Source of the DNA: Mesoflavibacter sp.
GTDB lineage: Bacteria > Pseudomonadota > Alphaproteobacteria > UBA8366 > Aestuariispiraceae
Reading direction: 5' to 3'
Length of the DNA: 64,000 nucleotides
NCBI GenBank assembly: GCA_017792345.1
Contig: CP051228.1
Coordinates: 496,001-560,000, forward strand
In this document: piece after piece, positions 24,636-32,965 of the stretch
Numbering within the stretch: position 1 is the stretch's first letter
Layout: the number at the start of each line of letters is the position of its first letter
Notes under the pieces: model-generated
The model's database searches: none
The model's input: only the letters and a program-made list of their open reading frames with translations
Told to the model about the DNA's origin: nothing
Made by a program: the position numbers and the translations under genes

Positions 24636-25863
24636 GGGCGTTCCCCGGTTGCAGGTGTAGCAGAAGCTCCTTTGCCGCCACGGCCGCGTCACTTGCTTGG
24701 TCCGCCAGGGTTTCCGATCGGGACCCGATCAGGCGTCGCGCAACCATATGCTCCGCGGGCTGATTGACGGATTCGACCGAGGCCAATTGACCATTCCGGA
24801 AACGGAAGACGGAAAACCGGTTCCGCTCCGGGTCGCCCCTAAGAACCTGCCGATCGGCCTCGCCGGGCAGGCCGGCGATCTGCAGCTTGTCGCTCCCCTG
24901 GTCGCTCCAGAACCAAGGCACCGCCGCATAGGGTCTCCGGTCTCCGGTCAGCCGCCGCGCCACGCATTTGGCATGGTCATTTGCGTTCTGAACGCTTTCC
25001 AAACGGATCGGCGCCGCCGCATGGGGCGAGGGAAATTGGGCACAGTCACCGATGGCCGAAATGGCCGGATCTGTCGTCGAAAGATACGTATCGACGACGA
25101 TGCCGTTATCCACGGCCAAGCCGGCGCGCGCCGCCAATTCGGTATTCGGCATCACACCGATCCCGGCCACGACGAGGTCTGCCTCAATCTCGCCGCCCGC
25201 TGTCGTCAGTAGGGTCGCCCGGTTTCCGAGGTGCCGGAAGATTTCGGCGACCCCCTGCCCAAGGTGAAAACGCACCCCCGCGTCCTGATGGCGATGGCGG
25301 AAGAAATCGGACACCTCTTCCGAGGTCGCGCGGGCCATGACCCGCGTGCCGATATCCACGACCTCCACGGTTTTGCCCTGCGCGGCGGTCAGTGCCGCGA
25401 ATTCCAATCCGATAAACCCGGCGCCGATGACGGCGACCCGGCGGGTCTGCGGCAGGCGCCCTCGCAGGATATCGGCGTCCCTCAGGCTCTTCAGATAGTG
25501 GACCCCGGTGTCCCCGGCCGGCACCGAGACGCGTCGGTTAACCGTCCCCACAGCCAGGATCAGATGATCGTAAGGCAAGGCATCCCCGGTACCCAGCCGC
25601 ACCTGCTGCCGGTCGCGGTCGATTTCCTCCGCGACGCCGGAAACCAGATGAATATCGTGGTCCGCAAAGGCCGTCTCCGCGCGAAGCAGGATTTCGTCGC
25701 GGCGTCCCGATTTCATATAGCCTTTGGATAGCGGCGGCCTTTGATACGGCGCGGCCTCCTCGCCATTCACCAGGGTCACCCGGCCCCTGAACCCGTTCTC
25801 GCGCAGCGCAAACGCCGCCTGGCAACCGGCGTGGCCGGCACCCAGAATGACGATGGTTTCCAT
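24622..25863 (-). CDS. FAD-dependent ferredoxin reductase
   Basis: 413-residue NAD(P)H:ferredoxin reductase of the putidaredoxin-reductase class. The N-terminal FAD motif is 'VILGAGHAGCQAAFALRENG', the NAD motif 'VAVIGAGFIGLEFAAL' is near residue 145, and 'TYLSTTDPAISAIGDCAQF' binds the flavin. A C-terminal domain of about 85 residues ('WFWSDQGSDKLQIAGLPGEADRQVLRGD') is typical of this class. It reduces the ferredoxin encoded 25 bases upstream; no P450 or Rieske oxygenase is in the window, so the final acceptor is open. Confidence 0.9.
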   Translation of the reverse strand: METIVILGAGHAGCQAAFALRENGFRGRVTLVNGEEAAPYQRPPLSKGYMKSGRRDEILLRAETAFADHDIHLVSGVAEEIDRDRQQVRLGTGDALPYDHLILAVGTVNRRVSVPAGDTGVHYLKSLRDADILRGRLPQTRRVAVIGAGFIGLEFAALTAAQGKTVEVVDIGTRVMARATSEEVSDFFRHRHQDAGVRFHLGQGVAEIFRHLGNRATLLTTAGGEIEADLVVAGIGVMPNTELAARAGLAVDNGIVVDTYLSTTDPAISAIGDCAQFPSPHAAAPIRLESVQNANDHAKCVARRLTGDRRPYAAVPWFWSDQGSDKLQIAGLPGEADRQVLRGDPERNRFSVFRFRNGQLASVESVNQPAEHMVARRLIGSRSETLADQASDAAVAAKELLLHLQPGNAHASV

Positions 25864-25888
25864 GTCCTACCCCGCCCGGTCTTGCCGA

Positions 25889-26212
25889 TCAGAATTGCGT
25901 TTCCGGGATGTGCAGGATCAGGCTGTCGATCTCGTCGGACAGTTCGATCTGACAGCACAGCCGGCTGGTCGCCTTTCGTGGGGCCGCGACGAGGTCCAGC
26001 ATATCCCCTTCCTCGTCACTGGGCGGCGGAAGCTTTTCGATGTCCGCTTCATCGACATAGACATGGCAAGTCCCGCAGGACAGCGCGCCGCCGCATTCGG
26101 CTTCGATCCCGCCGATTCCGTTCAGGCGCGCCGCGTTCATCGCGGAGGAATTGCCTGAAACGGTTATTTCGCGGCGAACGCCCTGCGGCGATACAAAGGT
26201 CAGGCTAGGCAT
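25889..26212 (-). CDS. 2Fe-2S ferredoxin (putidaredoxin/adrenodoxin type)
   Basis: 107-residue soluble electron carrier. Cluster cysteines are in 'CGGALSCGTCHVYVDE' (C-x5-C-x2-C pattern) and 'TSRLCCQIELSDEID'. 'LTFVSPQGVRREITVSGNSSAMNAARLNGIGGIEAEC' matches the vertebrate-type fold's first half. It is paired with the reductase downstream and follows the HdrD-like gene by 22 bases, so these three proteins may form one electron path. Confidence 0.92.
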   Translation of the reverse strand: MPSLTFVSPQGVRREITVSGNSSAMNAARLNGIGGIEAECGGALSCGTCHVYVDEADIEKLPPPSDEEGDMLDLVAAPRKATSRLCCQIELSDEIDSLILHIPETQF

Positions 26213-26234
26213 GGCTGATAATCCTTCCTTCTGG

Positions 26235-27551
26235 TCAGGCGCCTGCGATCACGACGCCCTGAACCGGTTTGGCCGCGATCTGGTCCGCCAACAGAATGTC
26301 TCGGGCCTCATTGGGGTCTAATCCATGGGCGTCGATCAGATCGCGGCATTCGTCGATCATCCGGTCGACGCCCTCCATCATCTTGATCCGCTTGTAGATA
26401 TCCTCGGCATGGAGCCCCATGCTCTCGCCGATGATTTCCATGACGTTGACGATTTCGAACGAAACGTTCTTTTCGAAATGGCAGAGTTCGCGGTGACACG
26501 CGTGAAACACGGTCGCCAACGTGGTGACGCCGGCATTCGCCGCTGCCTGGAATTCCTTCTCGCGCAGAGCATCCTTGAAGCGGGGCGTCACCGTCAGATA
26601 GTTGGACATCAGGCCGGCACGCGGCACGTCCAGATCTACCAATTCGACACCCGGGATCTCCCGCAGGATGGCCTTCACCGCCCGCGTTACACCGGGCAGG
26701 CCCGGCCGTTCGTTCAGGGCGACGGTCTTGTTCACACGGTGTTTGAAATGCGGCCGAAGCTGATCGAGCCGCGTTTCCAGAAACTCGAAGAACGGCTGCA
26801 GGTGGAAAGACCGGTCCTGCGTCATCTTCTCGTAATTGGGAATGATGATCTCATCGAACTGCGACTGGCAGCTGGGACACCAGGATACTTTTGCCGGCGC
26901 ATCTATTTCCCGGATCTGGTTCAGGGTACTCAACCCGGCGCGCCCGGAAGTCTCGCCATCACCGGCGCGAAACTGGTTGATGCCGCAGCAGGCCGACGTC
27001 CCGCCGACGACCTGATACCGTGCGCCGATCCGTTCCAAGACATCCAGGCACAGGACCAGGATATGCGGGGTCTTATGGATGTTACACCCCGTGAACAGGA
27101 CCAGATCCGCCGCTTCGGGCTCGCCGGTCGCCGCGCGCGACGGCTGCAGGCGGTCAATGGCCTGTTGCGGCAATTGTAGGCGCGACACAACCCGGACCGT
27201 CTTCGCCATGGACCGGAAGGACTTCAGGGCGTTGGCCTTCACCGTCGCCCCGTCGCGCTTCCGAATCCGGGCGTAATTCGCCAATCGGACGAGCATGCGC
27301 GGATCGACGCCATAGTCGCAGGCATCGGCACACAGGCCGCTGCTCGAACAGGCCGCCGCCCAGTTCCGGGCTTCCTCGGTCCCGTCGCCCCCGCGCAATA
27401 GATCGATCATGCCGTGCAGGACGCCAGGGGGATCCGCCGCGTCAATGCCGATGGCGCCGGTCATCGGACAGGCGGTAAAACAATTGCCACAGGCCGTACA
27501 GGCCTCTGCCATCGCGTCCATTCGGACACGTAGGGCGTCTACAAATTCCAT
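26235..27551 (-). CDS. HdrD/GlcF-like iron-sulfur protein with 4Fe-4S and CCG domains
   Basis: 438-residue cytoplasmic Fe-S protein. An N-terminal 4Fe-4S site is complete (C18-x2-C21-x2-C24-x3-C28). The second, 'AAACSSSGLCADACDYGVDP' (C68, C74, C78), has Ser at the place of the usual second Cys. A CCG domain follows ('FTGCNIHKTP', 'GGTSACCGINQ', 'VSWCPSCQSQ'). A second one is degenerate, keeping only 'HACHRELCHFE' and having 'NKTVALNERPG' where a Cys is normal. Relatives pass electrons from 2-hydroxyacid, glycerol-3-phosphate or disulfide oxidoreductases. No flavin dehydrogenase partner is adjacent; the ferredoxin pair is the likely partner. Confidence 0.85.
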   Translation of the reverse strand: MEFVDALRVRMDAMAEACTACGNCFTACPMTGAIGIDAADPPGVLHGMIDLLRGGDGTEEARNWAAACSSSGLCADACDYGVDPRMLVRLANYARIRKRDGATVKANALKSFRSMAKTVRVVSRLQLPQQAIDRLQPSRAATGEPEAADLVLFTGCNIHKTPHILVLCLDVLERIGARYQVVGGTSACCGINQFRAGDGETSGRAGLSTLNQIREIDAPAKVSWCPSCQSQFDEIIIPNYEKMTQDRSFHLQPFFEFLETRLDQLRPHFKHRVNKTVALNERPGLPGVTRAVKAILREIPGVELVDLDVPRAGLMSNYLTVTPRFKDALREKEFQAAANAGVTTLATVFHACHRELCHFEKNVSFEIVNVMEIIGESMGLHAEDIYKRIKMMEGVDRMIDECRDLIDAHGLDPNEARDILLADQIAAKPVQGVVIAGA

Positions 27552-27580
27552 GAAAGGTCTCCTTTGGGCGGGCCCGCGCT

Positions 27581-28342
27581 TCAGCGGGCCGTCCAGCCGC
27601 CATCCGCGAAAAGGGTCGAACCTGTGCAGAAGGACGATTCATCGCTGGCCAGGAAAAGCATGGCGGCGGCGATCTCTTCCGGACGACCGAGGCGGTTGAA
27701 CAATTGGCGCTGTTCCAGATGGGCGCGTAGCTTTTCCGGGTCCGGGCTTTCCGCGAACAGGCGGTCGTAATAGGGCGACTCCACGGTCCCGGCCCCGATG
27801 CAGTTCACGCGAATTTTCTGGTCTGCGTGATCCAGTGCCATCGCCCGGGTCAAGGCCGCGACCGCCCCTTTGGAGGCGACATAGGCCGCCCGGTTGTAGA
27901 TGCCGACGACGGAGGCAGCAGACGCCGTATTGATAATCGAGCCACCGCCCTGTGCCGCCATGATCGGGATCACCGCCTTGCAGCCGAAGAACACGCCGTT
28001 GACATTCGTCGCCATCAGCGCGTTCCAGTCGGCCGCCGTCGTGTCGACGACCGTCCCGCCGATGCCATATCCCGCATTGTTGACCAGGACATCGATCCGA
28101 CCCCAGGTCGTCTGGGCCCGTTCGACCATGTTGACGACCTGATCTTCGTTCGAGACATCGGTTTCCGTCGCAAAGGCCTTCCCGCCCGCGGCCTCGATCT
28201 CCTTCGCGACCCGCTCACCGTCGGCCTGGTTGCGATCGGCGATGCAGACGGACGCCCCCTCCCTTGCGAAGAGCAGCGCGGCGGCATGTCCGATCCCCGA
28301 CCCGCCCCCCGTGATGATGGCAGTTTTGTTCCTTAGGCGCAT
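27581..28342 (-). CDS. Short-chain dehydrogenase/reductase
   Basis: 253-residue classical SDR: NAD(P) motif TGGGSGIG near residue 11, 'DVLVNNAGYGIGG', the catalytic Ser in 'SIINTASAASVVG' and Tyr-x3-Lys in 'AAYVASKGAV'. The 'CIADRNQADGER' segment with Asp after beta-2 suggests NAD rather than NADP. It oxidises or reduces an alcohol/ketone intermediate of the operon's pathway; the substrate is not evident. It is 109 bases downstream of the GntR gene. Confidence 0.9.
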   Translation of the reverse strand: MRLRNKTAIITGGGSGIGHAAALLFAREGASVCIADRNQADGERVAKEIEAAGGKAFATETDVSNEDQVVNMVERAQTTWGRIDVLVNNAGYGIGGTVVDTTAADWNALMATNVNGVFFGCKAVIPIMAAQGGGSIINTASAASVVGIYNRAAYVASKGAVAALTRAMALDHADQKIRVNCIGAGTVESPYYDRLFAESPDPEKLRAHLEQRQLFNRLGRPEEIAAAMLFLASDESSFCTGSTLFADGGWTAR

Positions 28343-28451
28343 ACCATGCTCCTTGCATAATGGTTCGGATGGGTTCGATGGGACAACGCAGCAAGACCGG
28401 CGGCCCGGAAGGACCGCGGCGATGCCGCGATGATCGGGCGGACGGCCCGGT

Positions 28452-29105
28452 TCAGCTTCCCAGAAGGGCGATTTCCGTGGTGCGGATATGCGCCTGCAGC
28501 GCTTTTGCGAGCGCCACGGCGTCGCGCGACCGCAGGGCGTTCAGAATGTCCTGATGCTCGCGCTGCCGGATCTCGGCCGCTGCCGGATTGGCCCCGCGTT
28601 CCGCCAGATAGGACACGACGTGAAACTGGATTTGAAGCTGGGCATAGAACCGGCTCAGGGTCGGGTTGCCCGCCAGAGCGACGATCGCGGAATGGAAATC
28701 CGTGTTGGCCCGGACGAAATCCGAAGACGATCCCGCATCCCCCAGCCGTTCGACCCCCCGTGACAGATCCATCAGATCCGCGTCGGTCACGTTCTCCACG
28801 GCGTATTGCGCGGCGAAGGTCTCCAAGGTCGACCGAAGGGCAAACAACTGACGCGCCTGATCGTGCTCGATCGGATTGACGACCGTCCCGCTTCGGCCCG
28901 CGACGGAGAGGAACCCCTCGCTTTGCAATCGGTTGATGGCTTCCCGGACCGGTGTGCGGCCAATCTTCAGCCGGTCCGCCAGAAGATAGACCGATGTCCG
29001 CTCTCCCGGACGCAAGCCTCGGCTCAGCACCAAATCGATAATGCCGTAATAGGCCTGATCGACCGCGGAGAGTTCTTTCACAGATGTTTTCGAAATCTTG
29101 GCCAC
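28452..29105 (-). CDS. GntR/FCD-family regulator leading the Fe-S/PhyH operon
   Basis: 217-residue regulator. The winged helix spans about residues 15-80 ('AYYGIIDLVLSRGLRPGERTSVYLLADRLKIGRTPVREAINRLQSEGFL') and a FCD domain follows ('QLFALRSTLETFAAQYAVENV'). The start is a GTG at 29105; there is no in-frame ATG upstream and the N terminus fits. It is first in the eight-gene (-) operon and has a consensus promoter and inverted repeats 230-260 bases ahead, suggesting autoregulation and control of the operon. Confidence 0.87.
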   Translation of the reverse strand: MAKISKTSVKELSAVDQAYYGIIDLVLSRGLRPGERTSVYLLADRLKIGRTPVREAINRLQSEGFLSVAGRSGTVVNPIEHDQARQLFALRSTLETFAAQYAVENVTDADLMDLSRGVERLGDAGSSSDFVRANTDFHSAIVALAGNPTLSRFYAQLQIQFHVVSYLAERGANPAAAEIRQREHQDILNALRSRDAVALAKALQAHIRTTEIALLGS

Positions 29106-29334
29106 CTTTGACCGGCTCTTCTCTCTGGCCCGTTGAGGCGCCCAATGTAGTGACCCGGTCCTCCCGGACGCAAGGGGTTAGCAGGCAAGCGCGCGCCTGG
29201 AACCGGATGCCCGGTCGACCATTCGCAGCCGTGCCCCCTTGCCGGCCGCATCGCGCGGCGGGCCAGGCGCCGTCCGTCCTTTTCCGGGAAATCCGATTAC
29301 CGTGAGAAGTCACTTCTGCCTCCATTCCGACCGG

Positions 29335-29363
29335 ATAATAGCAATGGCAATATTATATGTCAA
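29335..29363 (-). promoter_or_regulatory. Consensus promoter for the GntR-led operon
   Basis: On the (-) strand, TTGACA (complement of 29358-29363) is followed after exactly 17 bases by TATTAT (complement of 29335-29340). The -35 lies within the inverted repeat 29357-29371. A second TTGACA (complement of 29371-29376) has a TATAAT only 13 bases on, which is too close for standard use. Confidence 0.7.
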
Positions 29364-29375
29364 ACTGACATGTCA
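29357..29375. promoter_or_regulatory. Triple TGTCA half-site cluster, candidate GntR operator
   Basis: ATGTCA-AAC-TGACAT (29357-29371) is a perfect inverted repeat, immediately continued by the 10-bp palindrome TGACATGTCA (29366-29375). Three half-sites therefore alternate in orientation and cover the -35 box. FCD-type GntR proteins bind short palindromes of this kind. Confidence 0.6.
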
Positions 29376-29462
29376 ATTAGTCGACACACTTCCGCCGCCC
29401 GGATACGCCAGGTGCGGATTCAGGTCCCGGATCCACGTCCGGAGCCGGGACCTTCCAGCCTG

Positions 29463-32400
29463 TCAGGCGTCCAGCACCAGATCCGATATGGGGAAGGCCT
29501 GGCATGCCAGGCAGGAATCCGGTTCGCCTTCTGCGATTTCGACGAAATGTCCGACCTCTCCCGCGACCACCGGCAGGGAGCAGCTTTCGCATTGGCCGGT
29601 CCTGCAGCCCGCCGGCAGAGACAGCCCCTTGCTCTCTGCGAACTCCAGGATGGACCCATCCTGGGGCGTCCACCTGACCGTCGTGCCCTGTTGCCGGAAG
29701 ACGATGTCGCAGGGCTTGAGGGTTTCGGATGTGCTGCGCTTCGGCGCGATGAAGCGCTCGTGGAATATCTCAAAGGCGGGCACGCCGCGCGCCAGCAGCC
29801 CGGCCCGGAACTCGGTCAGCATGTCGTCCGGTCCGCACATATAGAAACGGGCCCGCCGGGCGAAGAGATCCGCATCGATCCGCTCCAAAGTCAGGCGACC
29901 GGCGGTGAAGTCCCCGGTATCGCCGGGCAGTGGACGGCTGTAGAAATTCCGAACCGTCAGATTCGGAACCGCGTCCGCTAGTGCCGCGATCCGGTCCCGG
30001 AAGGCGTGATGGTCGCCATTGCGCGATCCGTAATAAAGCCGGATCTCCGGCCCCCCGCCGCCGGCAAGCTGTTCCAGCAGGCTCATGAAGGGGGTGATGC
30101 CGATCCCGGCCGCCAACAATACGACCGGGAACTCGTTCTCGAAGGGCAGCGTGAAATGGCCGTCCGGGCACCCGGCCTCCAACTCCTCCCCGACCGATAT
30201 GTCGCTCATCCTGCCCGACATCTGACCGTCCTCAAGCCGCCGGATCGCGACCCGGTATGCCGTCGGTGCCGTGCTGGGCGCGCCGATCAGGGAATAGGAG
30301 CGCGACGGCGAAACCTGCCCGTTCGGCGGCAGTCTCATGGGCAGGAACTGCCCCGCCTTGAAGGGCGCGAGGATGCCGCCGTCCCGGTCCGCCAGAGTGA
30401 GGGATGTGACCCCCGGCGCCTCGACCGTCTTGTCGGTCACGATCAGGCGCCGGTATCCGTTCCAGCGCCGGCCGTGCTCGGACCGGGCGGGCCGAACCTC
30501 GCATACCAGCGACCGGACCGCTGGCGCCCCGCTGACCGGGTCCAGACAATCGGAGCGTACAATGGAATTGTAATTGGCATCCGTTGCGCCGCCGATCTCA
30601 TAGGCCGGCGCGCCGATATCCGGGGCGGATTGCCACCAGCCGTATTCCGCGACGACCAGGCCCGGATGCAGATCCGCATCGAATCGCGCCTCCATCGTCA
30701 CATGGCGCTCCCCGCGCAGGATTTCGACCGGCTCGAATTCCGCGATCCCGCGCGCCCTGGCCGTATCGGGATGGATGTCGATCCGCGGCTTCACGGATTT
30801 CCGCCGCAGCGTGGAAAGACCGCGATGCTGGGTGTGGCAGTAATACCCGTTCTTCGCGGTGGTCAGGACCAGCGGATGGCGGTCATCCGTCGGTTCGGGT
30901 GCAACATAATCCGGCACCGGGGCATATCCGTGTTGCTGCAGCAGGCTGGAATAGAGTTCGACCCGCCGCGAGGGGGTGTTGAACCCCTTCACCCCGCCAT
31001 CGCCATTGTCCGCACCATAGGCCCGATACCCGTGCTGCAGCGGGACGGTCACGCCTTCCGGGTTTTCCCGCAGCGTCGCCGTGGTTACGCCGAGCGGTTC
31101 CAGGATCTCGTCATGGGCGGCATCCCAATCCCCATAGGCGAACTGGTCACCGAACCCCAAGCGTTCGGCCAGCGCGGCGGCGATATCGAAATCGGACCGG
31201 GCCTCCCCCCTCGGCGCGACCATGGCCGGACGGAGTTGCAGCAATTGCTGCGCCGACAGCGACAACTCGAAACCGGGCCGCAGCCCGTCCCGCTCCCACG
31301 CGCTGGTGACGGGCAGAACGATATCGGCGAACATCGCACTGGGGTTCAGGAACATGTCGCAATGGACCTGCAGTTCCAGACTTTTGAGCGCCGCCTTTCC
31401 GGCATCCGGGTCGGGCTGCGACGACAGGACATTGCTGCCGAAGCTGACCAGGGCGCGTATGCGATACGGCTTCGCTTCCAGGATGGCGCGATACAGTTCC
31501 GCCCCGGTGACCCAGCCACCGCTTCCGGGGCCGAGCGGCCGCTCCGCCAGCCCCAGGGCCTTCGCCGCCTGGTCCGGGTCCAGCATGGAATAGGCGCTGA
31601 TTGGGCGCATCGGCATCACTGGCCAGGCCACATTGCCGCCCGGGGTGTCATACTGTCCGGTCAGTGCGAAAAGGCAGGCGATGGCGCGGTCCGTCTGTGT
31701 CGCGTTGCCGTGCTGCCCGACGCCGGTCCAGCAATAGTAGCTGATGCGCTTTGCCGCGGAGATGCGCCGGGCGAACTGCCGGATGGCCTCCGGCTCCAGC
31801 CAGCATATCTCGGCCGCGTATTCGGGCGTATACCGCGCCGCCGCCTGCCGCAGATGGGAAAATGCGGTGCGGCATGAAACCTGAGAGCCGTCCTGCAATT
31901 CGGCCGTCCCGGTGTGATCCAGCGCCAGGGCCGCGCACAGATCGGCGGGCGGTCTTACGCGGGTGTCCAAGGCAACCAGCGTTTTCGTCCTGGCATCGAA
32001 TGCGACGAACGCCTCTTCCGGCGCCAATCCGACATCCGCGGCGCGCAGCATCTCGCCGCTTTCGTCCCGCACCAGGAACGGGGCGTTCGACCATTGTCGC
32101 ACGAAATCCGCATCGAACCCTTCGGTTTCGATCAGTTCCCGGATCAATGCGAGGGCCAGGGCCCCATCCGTTCCGGGGCGGACGCGCAGCCATTGCGCCG
32201 CCTTGGCGCCGGTACCGGTCTTCCTGGGATCGACGGTTACCAGATCCGCACCGTCGCGCAGGGCACGCGAGATGACATCGGCCTGGGCCAGCCATACGGC
32301 TTCGGGATTGTGCCCCCACAGCACGATCAGATCGCTGTTCCCGTAATCCGGCACCGGCAGGCCCGTACCGACGGTCAGCTTGTGCATATGGTCCTTGTGC

Positions 32401-32873
32401 CAGTTACACAGTTCCGTCGCCCAACTGATATTCGGACTGCCGAAGTTCCAAACGAGCCGTTCCAGCCAGGGTAACGCGTCGGAGATCGAGGTCGCACTCG
32501 GGGAGGAGAACGAGAATGCGACGGATTCGGGGCCGGTTTCCGACGCGATCTGCTTCAGCGTGCCGGCGATGGCGTCCAGCGCGTCATCCCATTCGATTTC
32601 GACAAAACCCGGATCCGCATCGCCTTTCGGCCGGGTCCGGCGCAGGGGTTTGGTCAGTCGGCGCGCACTGTGGACAAGTTCCGGCGCGGCACGGCCTTTC
32701 GGGCAGACGGCCTTTCCGGTCGGGTGGCCGGGATAGGGGCGCACAGAGACAAGACGACCATCCTCGACCCGGTTCAGGGTACCGCAGCGCGACCGACATA
32801 AGGTGCAGAAGCCGGGGATTTCACCGGCATCCCGCGGCGCTTCTACCCCGAGGTCAATTGTCGAACTGGTCAT
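29463..32873 (-). CDS. Molybdopterin oxidoreductase fused to ferredoxin-reductase and 2Fe-2S domains
   Basis: 1136-residue cytoplasmic fusion (no Tat signal). Residues 1-795: molybdopterin-bis-guanine-dinucleotide oxidoreductase, with a 4Fe-4S site C23-x2-C26-x3-C30-x26-C57, a likely Mo/W-ligand Cys156 in 'WATELCNWHKDH', 'GQHGNATQTDRAIACLFALTGQYDTPGGN', and a C-terminal cofactor-binding domain around 'TAKNGYYCHTQHRG'. Residues about 805-1045: FAD/NAD reductase with 'SRSYSLIG' (near 860), 'LLAAGIGITPFMS' (about 921-931) and 'MCGPDDML' (near 1015). Residues about 1055-1136: plant-type 2Fe-2S site C1090-x4-C1095-x2-C1098 plus C1121 or C1124. This predicts an NAD(P)H-linked self-sufficient molybdoenzyme. 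GGAGGA precedes the ATG. Substrate unknown. Confidence 0.88.
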   Translation of the reverse strand: MTSSTIDLGVEAPRDAGEIPGFCTLCRSRCGTLNRVEDGRLVSVRPYPGHPTGKAVCPKGRAAPELVHSARRLTKPLRRTRPKGDADPGFVEIEWDDALDAIAGTLKQIASETGPESVAFSFSSPSATSISDALPWLERLVWNFGSPNISWATELCNWHKDHMHKLTVGTGLPVPDYGNSDLIVLWGHNPEAVWLAQADVISRALRDGADLVTVDPRKTGTGAKAAQWLRVRPGTDGALALALIRELIETEGFDADFVRQWSNAPFLVRDESGEMLRAADVGLAPEEAFVAFDARTKTLVALDTRVRPPADLCAALALDHTGTAELQDGSQVSCRTAFSHLRQAAARYTPEYAAEICWLEPEAIRQFARRISAAKRISYYCWTGVGQHGNATQTDRAIACLFALTGQYDTPGGNVAWPVMPMRPISAYSMLDPDQAAKALGLAERPLGPGSGGWVTGAELYRAILEAKPYRIRALVSFGSNVLSSQPDPDAGKAALKSLELQVHCDMFLNPSAMFADIVLPVTSAWERDGLRPGFELSLSAQQLLQLRPAMVAPRGEARSDFDIAAALAERLGFGDQFAYGDWDAAHDEILEPLGVTTATLRENPEGVTVPLQHGYRAYGADNGDGGVKGFNTPSRRVELYSSLLQQHGYAPVPDYVAPEPTDDRHPLVLTTAKNGYYCHTQHRGLSTLRRKSVKPRIDIHPDTARARGIAEFEPVEILRGERHVTMEARFDADLHPGLVVAEYGWWQSAPDIGAPAYEIGGATDANYNSIVRSDCLDPVSGAPAVRSLVCEVRPARSEHGRRWNGYRRLIVTDKTVEAPGVTSLTLADRDGGILAPFKAGQFLPMRLPPNGQVSPSRSYSLIGAPSTAPTAYRVAIRRLEDGQMSGRMSDISVGEELEAGCPDGHFTLPFENEFPVVLLAAGIGITPFMSLLEQLAGGGGPEIRLYYGSRNGDHHAFRDRIAALADAVPNLTVRNFYSRPLPGDTGDFTAGRLTLERIDADLFARRARFYMCGPDDMLTEFRAGLLARGVPAFEIFHERFIAPKRSTSETLKPCDIVFRQQGTTVRWTPQDGSILEFAESKGLSLPAGCRTGQCESCSLPVVAGEVGHFVEIAEGEPDSCLACQAFPISDLVLDA

Positions 32874-32965
32874 GCTTCCTCCTGTCTGGAGTCGGTCGAA
32901 ATGGTTCCGACGGTCTTCAGATTACCATCGGCATGGGGCCGGCAGGCCCATTATCGTACTGTGAG

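Larger units (their letters stand above)
29106..29462. other. 357-base intergenic region
   Basis: Lies between the GntR gene and the upstream molybdoenzyme-fusion gene, both on (-). Bases 29330-29380 are AT-rich and hold a promoter and operator-like repeats; 29106-29330 would be a long GC-rich leader of about 220 bases in which I see no convincing gene, RNA or riboswitch. 29381-29462 shows nothing clear, including no evident terminator for the upstream gene. Confidence 0.6.

Noticed and set aside
29106-29330. Riboswitch in the long leader of the GntR-led operon
   Set aside because: Length would allow it, but no known riboswitch consensus was recognised.
30006-31877. 623-codon open frame on (+) opposite the molybdoenzyme fusion
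   Set aside because: Shadow of a gene with intact cofactor motifs; low-complexity basic composition.
29463-32873. Assimilatory nitrate reductase
   Set aside because: Domain order of the tail differs and no nitrate transport or nitrite reductase genes are near; the name would overstate the evidence.
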